A stretch of 64,000 nt of DNA from Pyrenochaeta sp. MPI-SDFR-AT-0127 (Eukaryota > Ascomycota > Dothideomycetes > Pleosporales > Cucurbitariaceae), in the NCBI GenBank assembly GCA_020747015.1, contig JAGTJM010000068.1:62001-126000 (forward strand), given 5' to 3'. How positions within the stretch are numbered: position 1 is the first letter of the stretch; each line of letters starts with the position of its first letter. Below the pieces are notes generated by a model, which saw only the letters and a list, made by a program, of their open reading frames with translations, did not search any database and had not been told where the DNA came from. Shown piece by piece: positions 20,558 through 31,453 of the stretch. The position numbers and the translations under genes were made by a program.

Positions 20558-22058
20558 ATGGATTGGAACTTGCTAGCCGCATAAATTAGAGATATGATCC
20601 TACAAGCGCTGATATATGAGGGCAACATAGCACGCTGTGCTTCCGTGTGTCGAGAGTGGCAAGCAACCATCGAAAAATCCAACTTTCACTCACTCAAACT
20701 CACAGCCTGGGACATCCCAGTCTTCGGAAAGTTGACAACACAACATCTTGACCTGGTTAAATACATCTGGTACTCTATCGAACTCCTGAACTATGACTGT
20801 ACGGAATGCGACCGGGACGAAACAGAGAGTGTAAGGGAAGCTAACCAGGCTACGGTCAAAGATGGCATACGGGCGATGTTTTGTGCTCTTAGCAAACGTC
20901 CATTCAATGGATATATGACGCTCGACATCAGCATTCATTCTCCCTCCGACTCACAGCATCATTTCAAGTACATACAGTTTGAGCCCGCCAACACGCTCTT
21001 CTCACACGGTCGCCCGAAGTCTGCGTTACACCGTGATTCAGGGCACAGCTCATCAACTCCACATCCACCTATCGCTGCGATTGACAGGCTTTTCCCGGAT
21101 ATCGATTTGGTCGAAGGTGAAGGCAATTTCTGGACTTCTGTTCCCCAGGTTCCTTGCGTTACCCATATTCTATTGCGACGGCAGACACGAAGACGATGGG
21201 ACCCTGTTACGCTCAGTCGAATAATTGCCTGTCTCCCAAATTTACAGGATATGTGCTTTGAACCATGGAGAGAATGGGGGCTAATGATGCAAATGAGCAC
21301 AGATATGCGTAAGTGTCCGCGGACTGCCAAAGAAATAGGCAACTAATGCGGAATGCATCACTAATTCCTTTTTTATAGGCTCGGCACAGTTTTTAACGTC
21401 GCTCATTCCTAATAACATGAAAAGGTTGACCATATTCGAAGACTTGAACGAGACATACGTATCTGCCAATTCAACTGGCCTTCACGAGTCCCTGGATGCA
21501 GAACGAATCCGATCAACAAGCACAAAATTGACCAAAAAATTGGCAGAAGCAAGTCTTGGTCTCCAACACTTTTCGGCAGCTTTTATAGTAGACGCACGTA
21601 AGTACTGGGAAGTGTGCCAGCCAGACTGGGCATGGGAACAGCTTCTGACATTATCTCTTACGTCTCGCGATCTCGTGCCTCAAAAAGCACCGAAAGAGAT
21701 TAACGGTTTGATTTATTCAGCGGCACAGGCAATCAAAAAGATGACAAAACTTCGAACAATGGAGCTCTGGAATGGAGGACAAGGACATGCTGCTATGTTC
21801 AGATTCAAGAGTGCTAGGGCTGATCGTTGCGCTAGTATTGCCTGGCGAGGAAATTGGGAGTTGAAATTCGAGAGTAGAGTAGTTACAGCATGGGAGATCG
21901 TTGTAGGAGCTGGCCATGTTGGGTATCTACAGACTGAAAATGAGCTGCTAAGCCCCTCGCAAATTCGATCTCATGGGGAAGCGATCTTGATTCTAGAGCT
22001 TGAGAACGAGGTGGCTTGTCCTGTGTCAGTCCAACAAATTCACAGAGAGCATCTCTAG
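20558..22058 (+). pseudogene. F-box protein gene with an early in-frame stop
   Basis: Reading from the ATG at 20558, the frame gives MDWNLLAA, then TAA at 20582-20584, then IRDMILQAL and the rest of a fungal F-box (CASVCREWQATIEKSNF). Family members have L(P/A)xEIR at this point, so the stop most simply replaces a Glu codon. After it the frame is open from 20594 to an intron at about 21309, with exon 2 running to 22058 (RKC... frame replaced by RSAQFLTSLIP). It ends like typical fungal F-box substrate-receptor proteins of about 490 aa (WLTLSLTS.. and late TAWEIV segments). Translation from the ATG at 20594 would lose the first F-box helix, so it may be a null allele, a recent pseudogene or an assembly error. 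F-box proteins link substrates to SCF ubiquitin ligases. No link with the surrounding metabolism is evident. Confidence 0.7.
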
Positions 22059-23337
22059 ATCACGGCTTGATTGTTGAAAATAGAAGAGGCGGACGTTATA
22101 AGATTCTTTCGCTTAATATGGTAGTTCCTGATCACATGCGTGTGCCTGTACGAAGAAAATTCGCTTCAGACCAGTGCAATAACAAGTGAAATTTATAATA
22201 ATTCTTCGTTGCAGCCAATCTATTTTGGCGTAAAATCCTCAACGCTTGGTCCACAAATGCCAGAAACGACAAGTTTCACAAGTTGGTGGACATGTATTCT
22301 GCCTTGCCTAAATATTTCAGCACGTCGTTCCACTCCATCTTTGGCAGTGTTCTCTTGCGACAAAGTCCGCAATGTGACAACCACACTCACGCCAAGTGTT
22401 GTGAAATACATGGCTGGGGATATAATAAGCCCCGCGGTCGCACCTGTGACAAGCTCTGTGTGTCTTCTGAAAAAGGTTGCACGGGGGAAAGGCGTAGGCA
22501 AAATCTTGTCACGCAAGCAAGGACACATGAGGGGGCTCAATGCTGCATGTTGAGCTTTCTTCCGGCAGACAGAATGAATCTGACCCTCTTGCAACTGTTG
22601 TTTTGGTATATTGAATTAATCACTGGACTTTGGGTAAGAAATGATAATTCATAAGGCGTAGGATATGAACCACCCTCGAAGAGGTGTAGACCAGTGAGAG
22701 AGTCGCACAAATGTCATTACGCTTCTCTTAGTGCACAAGTATTGAGAAATACAACCCTAGCGTAGCCAATGCCTGGTGAACCAAAGTTGCTGTCCTCACA
22801 CCAGAATTTCTGTTCACTCCTATGGTCTCCATCGCTCTTTAGCTTCTCATCCCGTCCCTTGCTCTTCATCACGGCCATTTCTCCACGTCCTCTGAATCTC
22901 CTCCCCTCCACAAAACACTGAAACACTTGACCTCCGCAGAAGACTCAAGTAGAACCCCTCCCGAAGGAGCTCAAGCGGAACCCCTCCCAAAGTGGCTCAA
23001 GCCTCACATTCAATGTTGTTGCCGGAAAGCGTAGGAAATGGCATCGCGGTATCGCTCATCGTGAAAGAGATTGAGATCTCCGTGAGAGTTATGAGATGTT
23101 GATTTCGGACCAGAGGAGGGAATTGTGCCAAAAGGCTCGGTGTGGGTGAAGTTGTCGCCGCTGGCCAAAGCGCGCTTCGGCAGAAGCTGTTGCATCGCGT
23201 GTCGCAGTAGTAACTCAAAATTGTTGGCAGATGTATGTTTGCTGTAGAAGACGGAGCGTTGGGTTCGGGTGGATCAGCCAGACGGTGATGCAGAATAATA
23301 ATGCTTCTACTAAGCTCTACCAGTACAAGGCCTATAC
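22059..23337. other. 1.3-kb gap without a supportable gene
   Basis: Overlapping frames on both strands at 22140-22650 show no recognisable domain. A 26-bp tandem repeat lies at 22945-23004 (listed separately). Confidence 0.45.
22945..23004. repeat. 26-bp imperfect tandem repeat
   Basis: Units at 22945-22970 and 22971-22996 share TCAAG..GAACCCCTCCC with a few changes, and a third copy starts with TCAAGC at 22997. A minor minisatellite. Confidence 0.75.
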
Positions 23338-24440
23338 CTAAGTTTTAACATAATGCGTGCAGCTATCTAGAATCGAATCTGCATGCAAGATCTTCTGTAT
23401 AGGCATAATAGCTCTCTCAATTACTTCCTTAGGCACTTCTGCCCCTTTCATCGTTTCCGAAGAGTCGTGGCCTGGTGGTAGGATATTCCACTCTGGGATC
23501 ACACGTTCACCAAACAATGAGATCTCAAAAATGGTACCTCCACCGTATTTCCCCTCCGTGATGAGTCTCAACTCTGCTTGTGCGACATCATCGGCACTGA
23601 TCGAGAACGAATCAGTAAACCCATATCGTGCCATTTTATCGGGATCAGAAGTCCAAAGTGGTGTCTTGACAATCCTAAAATAATACAAATGCATCAGCTC
23701 GGCTCTTAGTGAGGAATTTCAAGGCGTACCCTGGACATATCGCAACGACTTTCACGTTTCCTAGCTCCTCTAGTGGTTGCATTGATTTCGTGAAGCCCAC
23801 CAGGGCGTGCTTTGTTGCACTATATAGTGGGGCTGGGAATTGAGGGGAATAGCCAGCAATCGAGGCCATGATTAGCACGACACCTTTTTTGCCACAGCTG
23901 CGGAAAGCCTTGATAGCCAAGCGAGTAAGCTTTATAGGGTGGTTGACATTGATCTGAACAGTGTCGTAGCTTTCATCTTCTGTGTCGTCCCAAAAGTTGG
24001 ACCATTTCTGGTAAATCATCATTAGCCATGAACGTTGAGGAGCCAGCGCAAGTCGGCCGCAGGCATTCTGACGCCACAATGTGGGAAAGTATCATCATAC
24101 TGGTTCAAATACTCCAGCGCCCGCTACAAACACATCTGGAACATCGCCATAATGTTCGAGCGCCACTCTGGTGAGTTGTTGCAAGTCCGACCATTTGCTA
24201 ACGTCGCATTGTTGGAAAACCATATTCTCATCGAAAGTTCCAGCATCTTCACTAAGCCTCAAATCTGCAATGATAACCTTCGCACCCTGAGCGTGAGCAG
24301 CTTTGGAGAATGCGAGATGAATGCCTGCCGAACTCGTCAGTTTCTTGTCTCAGTGCTGTACTTGTGAACGTGGACAGACCCGATCCGCCACCGGTTACGA
24401 CCACGATCTTGCCATGAAGCGAAATATCTCCTACTGGCAT
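23338..24440 (-). CDS. Short-chain dehydrogenase/reductase (15-PGDH-like)
   Basis: Four exons on the minus strand encode about 280 aa. The start MPVGDISLHGK leads to IVVVTGGGSG, and after a 54-nt intron IHLAFSKAA: together the TGxxxGxH/G cofactor loop. KVIIADLR follows with the Asp that usually selects NAD. Then come VFVAGAGVFEP, INVNHPIKLT, a Ser in IMASIAGYS, the catalytic Tyr and Lys in YSATKHA, and CPGIVKTPLW, which is made by joining across an intron ending near 23687. The classic SDR set (Asn, Ser, Tyr, Lys) is intact. It oxidises or reduces an alcohol/ketone pair. It is co-oriented with the DUF3237 gene upstream. The fungal proteins most like it are 15-hydroxyprostaglandin-dehydrogenase-type SDRs, a family label rather than a substrate. 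Confidence 0.9.
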
Positions 24441-24771
24441 TTTGTGTTATTAGAATGATGTCTGATGCTAACGGTGAATGGTAATTAAATAGAACTGGAA
24501 AACTTAGCTCCGCCAGGTCGTCCGGAAAGGCATATACAGAAGCCCCCTCAATCGACAACCCGCACTCGGAAGAGCATCATAGTCATCCGAATGGCTTCTA
24601 TCCTGCTTACTATGGATTATCTATCCCGGGAGCAGTGGCGAGATGGAAGAAGGACTGAAGCATTCTTTAGTTGACACGAGCACGGTAACGGCGGCTTTCT
24701 AAAATTCCTCAGGTGTTCGAGAAATTTATGCTCATGCACTACGCAAACATTTGTTGCAAAGAAAATTTTCA
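24441..24771. promoter_or_regulatory. Spacer between DUF3237 and SDR genes
   Basis: 331 bp upstream of the SDR start, with one CCGGAAA at about 24523 and CCCGGG near 24628. Probable SDR promoter. Confidence 0.35.
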
Positions 24772-25418
24772 TTAAGCTACGACCTGACTGATTTTGGTTT
24801 CAATTATGATTTGGCCGTCGTCTTCGACAACAAAGTGAGCAGAGCCAACAAATATCCCATGTTCTAAAGCTCCCAACCTCTCATCACCAGTCTGCGGGAT
24901 CAGTAACTGAAATTGGGGAAAGGGCGTCAATTCTCACCTCAAAACGTATCGATGTGACTACTTGATGGTCAGATAGTTAAATAGGAGCGTTAGCATGGAG
25001 AAACTGACATGCATTTCCAAAGTCCGTTGTTTTAGCATCTGGACTGGCTGTAAATATATCCATGGTTGCGGAATCAAGCTGTACAACTCCATCGTATTCA
25101 TAAATCAAATGAGACCCGTCTTGGGTCTTCAGAACGGTGTTAACCTTAATTCTTGCATGACTCTGAGCTGGCTCAATTCGAACTGTGTCCGAACCATACT
25201 GCACTTCCGCGTCGAGGAAAATGGGGAAGTTTTGGTCGCTTCTGAGCACTCCCCAACTAATCGGGAAGACTTGCACATTATCTCCTTTCGCACCACTGCC
25301 AATGGAGAACGGGAGACTAGATTTGAGCTAGAGTGTCTTAATTAAGAATAACCCACTTTTTATAGTACTGACATACTCTTGCGGTAAAAGCTGGCTTTAG
25401 GTTCGGGTACCCTGACAT
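24772..25418 (-). CDS. DUF3237 (UPF0311-like) protein
   Basis: About 165-aa protein in three or four exons. Exon 1 (from 25418) gives MSGYPNLKPAFTAR. After a short intron the frame continues LPFSIGSGAKGDNV and WGVLRSDQNFPIFLDAE, then DTVRIEPAQSHARI, VLKTQDGSHLIYEYDG and SPDAKTTDFGNA. A last exon gives TGDERLGALEHGIFVGSAHFVVEDDG and ends at 24772. The order SDxxFPI, ARI, DG and FGxA then the E.G.FVG end is that of DUF3237. The small exon between FGNA and TGDERL (about 24926-24950) is uncertain. The biochemical role is unknown; relatives are frequent beside aromatic-compound genes. Its start lies 237 bp from the divergent FAH-fold gene. Confidence 0.85.
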
Positions 25419-25655
25419 CTTTTGTTCCTTTGGAGTAATGTAGAAGAAATTTACAAAAACGAGTTGTTAGGAGTTCGGCCAAGATACATGTCGGCTTGTT
25501 ACAGCTTTGCCAGGTGAAAGGTTCGAACTTCCGATTGGCTCGGAACAGTTCACTCCGGGGTCGCCGTTTCTAGGTAAGAGTACAAGGCTCTATCATTATT
25601 TAGTAAGAACCTCACACAATGCTATACAATTGTGAACTTCTGAAATCTTCGAACC
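25419..25655. promoter_or_regulatory. Short divergent promoter, DUF3237 / FAH-fold gene
   Basis: Only 237 bp separate the two divergent start codons, so the two genes probably share control elements. Several CCG/CGG triplets occur around 25530-25565. Confidence 0.45.
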
Positions 25656-26593
25656 ATGGCTCGATTTGAAAGACTAATCAGATTCAAATCCGATGCAGGG
25701 AATGTTCATTATGGTGAAGCTCCATTGAGCGACCCCGTGGCCGGGCAAGTTGTATCCGTCTACGATGGCAATGAGCCATGGGATTTGAAGCTAAGTAATC
25801 GCACGGCTAGAGTAGCAAAAGTAAGGCTCTGAACTCCGAGTGCAAGAAGTAAAAATAAACGCCCGTCATTAGGTCCTCTGTCCATTAGACTTTACGCCAA
25901 TAATCTACGGCATCGGCCTCAACTACAAAAAGCATATCAAAGAAACGGGGCTTCCGGCACCGGAATATCCAACAGTGTTCACCAAACCATCTGGTTAGCA
26001 ACGATAATGAAGATGAAGGGAAAGTGCTGACACAAATAGGAGCACTTAATGGTCCTTTCAATGAGATCCTTTTCCCAGATGAAGCGTGGAATATGGATTA
26101 CGAAGGAGAATTATGTGTTGTGATCGGAAAAGACTGCAAAGATATTGGTGAAAATGGGGAGCCTTTGGATTATGTCCTCGGCTATGCATGCGGTAATGAT
26201 GCTTCTGCCCGTTTCTGGCAAGTTCCGGATCGATCAGGACATCAGCACGGCTATGCGAAAAGCTTCGATGGCTTTGCTCCACTAGGTCCTGTGCTAGTTT
26301 CTCCACATGTTATCCCCCATCTCGGGCAGCTGACACTGACAACGCGCGTCAATGGGGAAGAAAGGCAAAAAATTAGTATCGGTGATCTATTGTTTGATGT
26401 TGGGTCTTTGGTTCGCCACCTCAGTCGAGGTACAACAATCAAGCGCGGGACGGTCATCATGACAGGGACACCAGGTGGTGTCGCTGCATTCATGAATCCT
26501 CCTCAGTGGCTTCGTGATGGTGATCAAGTGGAAGTCGAGATCTCGCGCTTGGGTAAACTGAGGAACACATATAGATTGACATCAACTACTTAA
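25656..26593 (+). CDS. Fumarylacetoacetate hydrolase-fold enzyme (acylpyruvase / meta-cleavage hydrolase-like)
   Basis: Three exons, 25656-25820, 25873-25993 and 26040-26593 (840 nt, 279 aa). N-terminal part RFERLIRFKS is followed by PLDFTPIIYGIGLNYKKHIKETG, VFTKPSGALNGPF, and the metal site DYEGELCVVIG (two Glu) with the third acidic ligand in GNDASARFWQ. Then come KSFDGFAPLGP, TRVNGEERQ and MTGTPGGVAAF. This is the complete short FAH fold, as in fumarylpyruvate hydrolase, acylpyruvate hydrolase and hydratases of meta-cleavage routes. It would cleave a C-C bond in a ring-opened beta-diketo acid, or hydrate or decarboxylate it, with Mg or Mn. The stop codon lies 44 bp from the convergent P450 stop. 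Substrate is inferred only from context. Confidence 0.93.
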
Positions 26594-26637
26594 CGAAGGA
26601 CCGGCAAAGAGCATTAAAAGATTCATTTCCTCCAACC

Positions 26638-28700
26638 TTAGATTTGCTTGCTAGTAGGAAACAAGCGATGGAAAAAGGTCTCATTAAAGTTCCCGTCAGT
26701 ATCAAGAACTTTCTGGGCTGTTTCCCATTCCCGCCGTATGAGTTCGACTCGGTCTTGGCTTCGGGGTGTAATGATGCATCTGTCAATGTTAGATCCGAAC
26801 TTGCTACCCGAGAACATAAAACCAGTACCCATAATCGACCGGCCGAACGATGAAACCATCCGTGACTGCATCTTGAACAATTTTCTCTCCATCTATGCGT
26901 TTGAACTCGAAGGCCCAAAGCATCCTAGATATTGCCATAAACAATCCTCGCTGAGCGACATGGAATCCAGGGCATACTCGCCTACCCGCCCCGAAGGTGA
27001 AGTGAGGGCGGAGAACGGAGTTTGGGTTGATGCCATGATTCTCAAGAGCGGTCATGTCAGGACTGTGACGTGAGGGGTCAAAAACCCTAGGATTATCCCA
27101 GTTGGCATTATTGAGAGCCCAAACATTCATCATGATGGTCGAGCGTTCAGGAATGTGATATTTGCCGTAATCATCGGCCTTCGTATTGCAATGCGGCACG
27201 GCGGCACTGAGCGTGGTTGGCATCCATCGCAAGGTCTCATCGACGCATGCTCGAACATATGGAAGATTCTGACGATCATCCCATTGTGGCAGTCGGTCGC
27301 TTGGAAGAAGTTTGTCTATCTCCTCATGCGCTTTTCTCTGTGCATCTGGGTATAATATCATGGCCTATATTGCTGTAAGTAGGATCCACATATAGCAATT
27401 AGTATTACAAACCTTGACGAACGCAAGGGTCGTATTCCATTGAGTGTCTCTGTAAAACCATCAGCCAAGATTTGGCCCAGATAGAGACACTTACGTCGCT
27501 GCTCCAAATCCATGAGCAGCATTGTGTGCAATTTCGACTTCATTCAAACGATCAGCATCTTCTTCAAGGAGCATGTCTCTGATGAAGCCTGGATACTGTT
27601 AACTCTAAAGAACTCATATATAGTCTTGGTTGAATGATACACACTCGGATATACTTTGCCTTCTTTGATCCTTTGTTTAGCATTATCGAGGAGATCGAAG
27701 AAAAGTCGATCTTCAATACGTTTAATCGCACTGAGCTTTTTCCTGAATGGGTTCAGAGCCTCTGGAACGATTTGAAGTAGGGGTCGCAAAGAAGGATATA
27801 GGTCAACCACCTGCAGATTTGCGGCCTCACTGGTCTTGTCCATCCACTACATACATCAGCAAAAAAAGTCTCTTTATTATTGTGACTGATCATACGTCCA
27901 TGAGATCTTGCACATAACCTTTCCTCGCATCACTTGTGCGCCAACCATACAACACGGTTGATGCCACGCTTGTGGTATAGCGTTGCAGGTGGCGAGAGAA
28001 ATCCTCGGGAACGTCCAGCATATCGTTCAGCAGCTGTATAGAGTCGAATGTCTGCAATTTAAGTGAGATAATTCTCTCCCACGACCACCTTCAGAGGCTG
28101 ACCTGATATGGTAGATACTGGTTGGCTGATTTGACATTCAGTCTCAGATGGTACGTCTTGCGCTGACGCCTCCATGTGTCATCGTTACTACAAGGATCAG
28201 CTGGGTTCTCGAAAGCATGAAACGCATAAACTCGCTCTCTGAACGCGATATTCAGGCTACCATTGCCCAATTCGCGAATATACAAGTCGGGGCGGGCCGA
28301 ATAAATACCACTTTTCTTTTCAAGCAAGTCTCGGACGGCGGAAGGTTCGTTCAGAAGTAGCATATTTGTTTCTCCCAGCTTAAGGCCAGTAATAGGGCCA
28401 TCTACTTGGTGAGCTGTTGACTGAAGAACCTATCACACAACAAACTACTAACATTGATTCGCCCATTCTTGAAACTTTATATGAAAATTCTTGAGCGGCA
28501 TCTGGTGCAGATTACCAAGTAACGGAAGCGTAGGTGGCCCTTTGAAATATTGAGTATATTCTTCAAAATTTAAGTGGCCTAACTGTACCTGGCATGAACA
28601 TAGGAGGTCTTTTCCCTACGCCTCTCAATTTAATGACAATCAAGACTAAAAAAAGGCCCGCGGCGATAAGAGGAGCATGTGGTCCAATATAGTGTAGCAT
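26638..28700 (-). CDS. Cytochrome P450 monooxygenase, cluster P450 no. 2, ten exons
   Basis: Ten exons can be joined without frame conflict: 28700-28589, 28539-28453, 28413-28236, 28187-28103, 28051-27896, 27846-27643, 27595-27495, 27449-27413, 27364-26840 and 26799-26638 (1647 nt, 548 aa). An N-terminal anchor is followed by the proline-rich GPPTLPLLGNL, then LKLGETNMLLL, WRRQRKTYH (helix C), the I-helix HGFGAATDT, ExxR in DETLRW, and the heme loop FTFGAGRRVCPG with its Cys. The C-terminus reads CIITPRSQDRVELI. The third intron uses a GC donor. Most introns are tiny (about 39-65 nt). It would oxidise a small lipophilic substrate at the ER. It is divergent from the phenol-hydroxylase-like gene and tail-to-tail with the FAH-fold gene. 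Confidence 0.88.
28188..28235 (-). other. GC-AG intron in P450 no. 2
   Basis: The donor GCGAGT at 28235 and acceptor TTGTAG leave a 48-nt intron and restore the join AFRD|NDDTWRR expected before helix C. Reading through instead would insert 16 extra residues without a stop, so splicing is likely but not certain. Confidence 0.6.
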
Positions 28701-29064
28701 GATGAGCGTATAACGGAGGTTGAATTCGACCTTCTATGGCCATGCCCTCAGAGCGTGTAAAAACGATGAAATAATATGCTCACACGTGATGATGTAAAGC
28801 AGGCTGCGCTAGTTGTCTGTCATGAGGCAGCCGGAGCTCCCATCCGCCTCGCGGAACAGGTCCTCCCGGCCCGGCCCAACTACGTCGTCGAATCCGAATT
28901 TCGAATGTTGCGGAAATGGAAGTTGAAAGATCCGCCTATGACTGGATTTCATGACTTCTTATGAAAGTCGGCCACTGCATCCGCTTTCATAACCAGTTCC
29001 CGGATACCGATCTGATCAGCTTCAATTTACTATTCATCCATGACATCAGCTACAGCAAGCGGAA
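28701..29064. promoter_or_regulatory. Divergent promoter, P450 no. 2 / phenol-hydroxylase-like gene
   Basis: 364-bp spacer rich in CCG/CGG triplets. The pair CGGATACCG (CGG-N3-CCG) lies at 29001-29009, about 55 bp before the plus-strand start, matching the arrangement seen at 11655-11663. A cluster of CGG/CCG triplets fills 28830-28940. Confidence 0.45.
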
Positions 29065-31147
29065 ATGCAGAATACTATTACCATTGATCTGCTCATTATT
29101 GGCGCAGGCCCTGCAGGGCTTTCGCTTGCTTGTTTCTTAGGCTCCTATGGTCCGTTGTGCTAGTGTAGCAAAGTATCCTTGGTGGTCCAACCGGCTAAGC
29201 GATCAAACAGGCCTAAAAGGAATGGTGGTTTCAAATGCCCGTAGCACAGCCGACACACCTAGAGCACATCTGCTTAATGCTGCGGCAACAGGTAAGTGCA
29301 GCGACCGGAGCCACTGAGTTTGCTTAAACATTGATGTTTCTTACAAGACTGCCTCCGCGACATCGGGCTCGATACAGAGTGTTTCAGTCATGGAACGCAC
29401 GAAGATGAGATATCGCAGGTCCGGTGGGCATACAGTATGATTGGAGAAGAATATAGTCGAGTCACGGCGTGGGGATATGATCCACAAAGGACAGGGGATT
29501 ACCGCGCCGCGAGCCCGAGCCTTCCCGTAAGTTGATAAAGTGATTTACGATTTGCACTTTGACAAGAGTTGCTGAGGATCCTAGGTCGATATCCCACAGA
29601 CCTTATTGGAGCCAATTCTTCTACGCTATGCTTCGCAGAATAACTTCGATTGCCGCTTTGCCGTGGAGTTCATTGGATATGAGGAAGAAGCCTCTGGGCA
29701 CGTGGTAACGACTCTACGAGACCTATTGCTGGGCCAAAATTTCACAGTCCGATCCAAGTATCTATTTGGTGCAGACGGTGCACGAAGCCAAGTTGTCAAA
29801 CAGGCGGGCCTTCCACTAGTCGCGAGTCCGGCCAAAGGTTTAGCAATCAATGTTCTCGTGGACGTAGACATGTCGCATTTGGTCGAAAACAAGCGCGGCA
29901 GCCTACATTGGTTGATGCAACCAGACGTTGAGCACCCGAGCTTCGATTGGCTCTGCATTTGTCGCCTGATCAAAGCACATGATCAATGGATGTTTATCTT
30001 CCTACCCGCGCCGGGGAGTTCGCTCGAGCCAGAGCCTCAGCCGGACGAGTACCTGAAGCGGATCAAAGAATATATTGGAGACACAAACATACCAGCAAAG
30101 ATCAGGAGCATCTCCAAATGGAACATCAACGAGATATATGCAGAGACTTATGCAAATGTGGCGCAAAACGTGGTCTGCTTGGGTGACGCTGTACACAGAC
30201 ATCCACCTCATAATGGATTAGGCAGCAATACCTGTATTCAGGACGCATTCAACCTGGCTTGGAAGATTGCCTATGTCATTAAAGGACTGGCATCGCCGTC
30301 TCTGCTTACCACCTACTCTGCAGAACGCCAGCCCATCGGCAGGCAGATTGTGCAGCGAGCTAATCAAGCCCTTCCAGAGCAGATTGCCGTTTGCCGCGCC
30401 TTGGGAATGCTAGAACCGAGTCTTCAAGCGCGTAAGCAGGCATTTCGTGAACTGGAAGGCACGACTGATGAGAGTAAGCGTCGGCGGGAGTTGCTAACAA
30501 TGGGCATTCGAGATTGTCAGCACGAGTTCAATGGCTTAGGAATTGAAATGAACCAGTCTTATGAGAGCTCAGCCGTTTATCTGGATGGGGAAGCCTCACC
30601 AAGTGTCCCACCGAGCGATCCAGTCCTGTACTACCACTGTTCCAGCCGACCTGGGAGTCGACTGCCTCATGCATGGCTGAACAAGAGGATTCCTGGCACG
30701 CCCATATCCACAATTGACTTGGCCGGAAACGGCCATTTTTCATTATTCACCGGCGCAGGTGGCGAGGCATGGAGGCAAGCAGCTACAACTGTCAGCGAGA
30801 GGCTGACTAGTTCACTTGGCGACCGAATGAATCGTCTGAATGACGCTTATGTTGGCCAATGTGCGACTACTATATCAAGCGCTGCAACATCGATGCTTCC
30901 TCTCGAGATCCGAGCAGTATCAAGAGTACCGAGCCTCGTAATTAGAGTATGGTCTATTGGGTGGAAACTTGATTGGGAAGACGTGTATATGGATTGGATA
31001 AAGAAAAGAGAAATAGAAGACGATGGATGCTTGCTTGTTAGACCTGATCGCACAATTGCTTGGAGATGCATAAAGCTACAAGATGTGCAAGAGAAAGAGG
31101 TAGAGGTTCTAGAGCGCGTCATGAGGCGGATCTTAGGTCTAACCTAG
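29065..31147 (+). CDS. FAD-dependent phenol hydroxylase-like monooxygenase (TfdB / phenol 2-monooxygenase family)
   Basis: Four exons, 29065-29149, 29211-29291, 29348-29526 and 29585-31147 (1908 nt, 635 aa). Marks in order are the Rossmann motif LLIIGAGPAGLSLACFL, STADTPRAHLLN, the DG motif FGADGARSQVVKQAG, the second FAD motif CLGDAVHRHPPHNGLG followed by NTCIQDAFNLAWKI, and a C-terminal thioredoxin-like module (LPHAWL, GHFSLFTG, DGCLLVRPDRTIAWR) typical of phenol 2-monooxygenase and 2,4-dichlorophenol 6-monooxygenase. It would ortho-hydroxylate a phenol to a catechol with NADPH and oxygen, making a substrate fit for extradiol cleavage. The first intron has a weak GTCCGT donor but keeps frame (SYG|LKGMVV). 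It is the last intact gene of the cluster on this side. Confidence 0.93.
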
Positions 31148-31453
31148 TGTTACGATCTAAAGAAACAAGAGACGCAGAGTCAAAGGCCTTCGGCCCACGC
31201 GATACATGACTGAAAATAATGAATTATAGGTACTAGCACTACATAATTATTCTAGTAAGTACTAGTTATACTAGAAGAACTAGACGCGCTAGGATAGACT
31301 ATGAAAGCTAAGACTTTAGGAAATGTTCTAGTATTTAGAATCTACAATCTTATCTTCGTAGAATATTATACTCAACTATATATTACGATTAAGACTATTA
31401 GATTACTATTATCTTCTAAAAGCAGCCTATATTTCGGAAATCATACTAAATTT
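31148..31453. other. AT-rich spacer at the cluster edge
   Basis: TA-rich DNA without a gene, next to a decayed gene. It looks like mutated repeat or relic sequence. Confidence 0.5.

Noticed and set aside
22140..22654. Overlapping frames on both strands as genes
   Set aside because: No recognisable motif and mutually overlapping; nothing favours either.
25500..25560. tRNA gene suggested by a GGTTCGA-like T-loop
   Set aside because: No matching acceptor, D or anticodon arms could be drawn, and it lies in a short divergent promoter.
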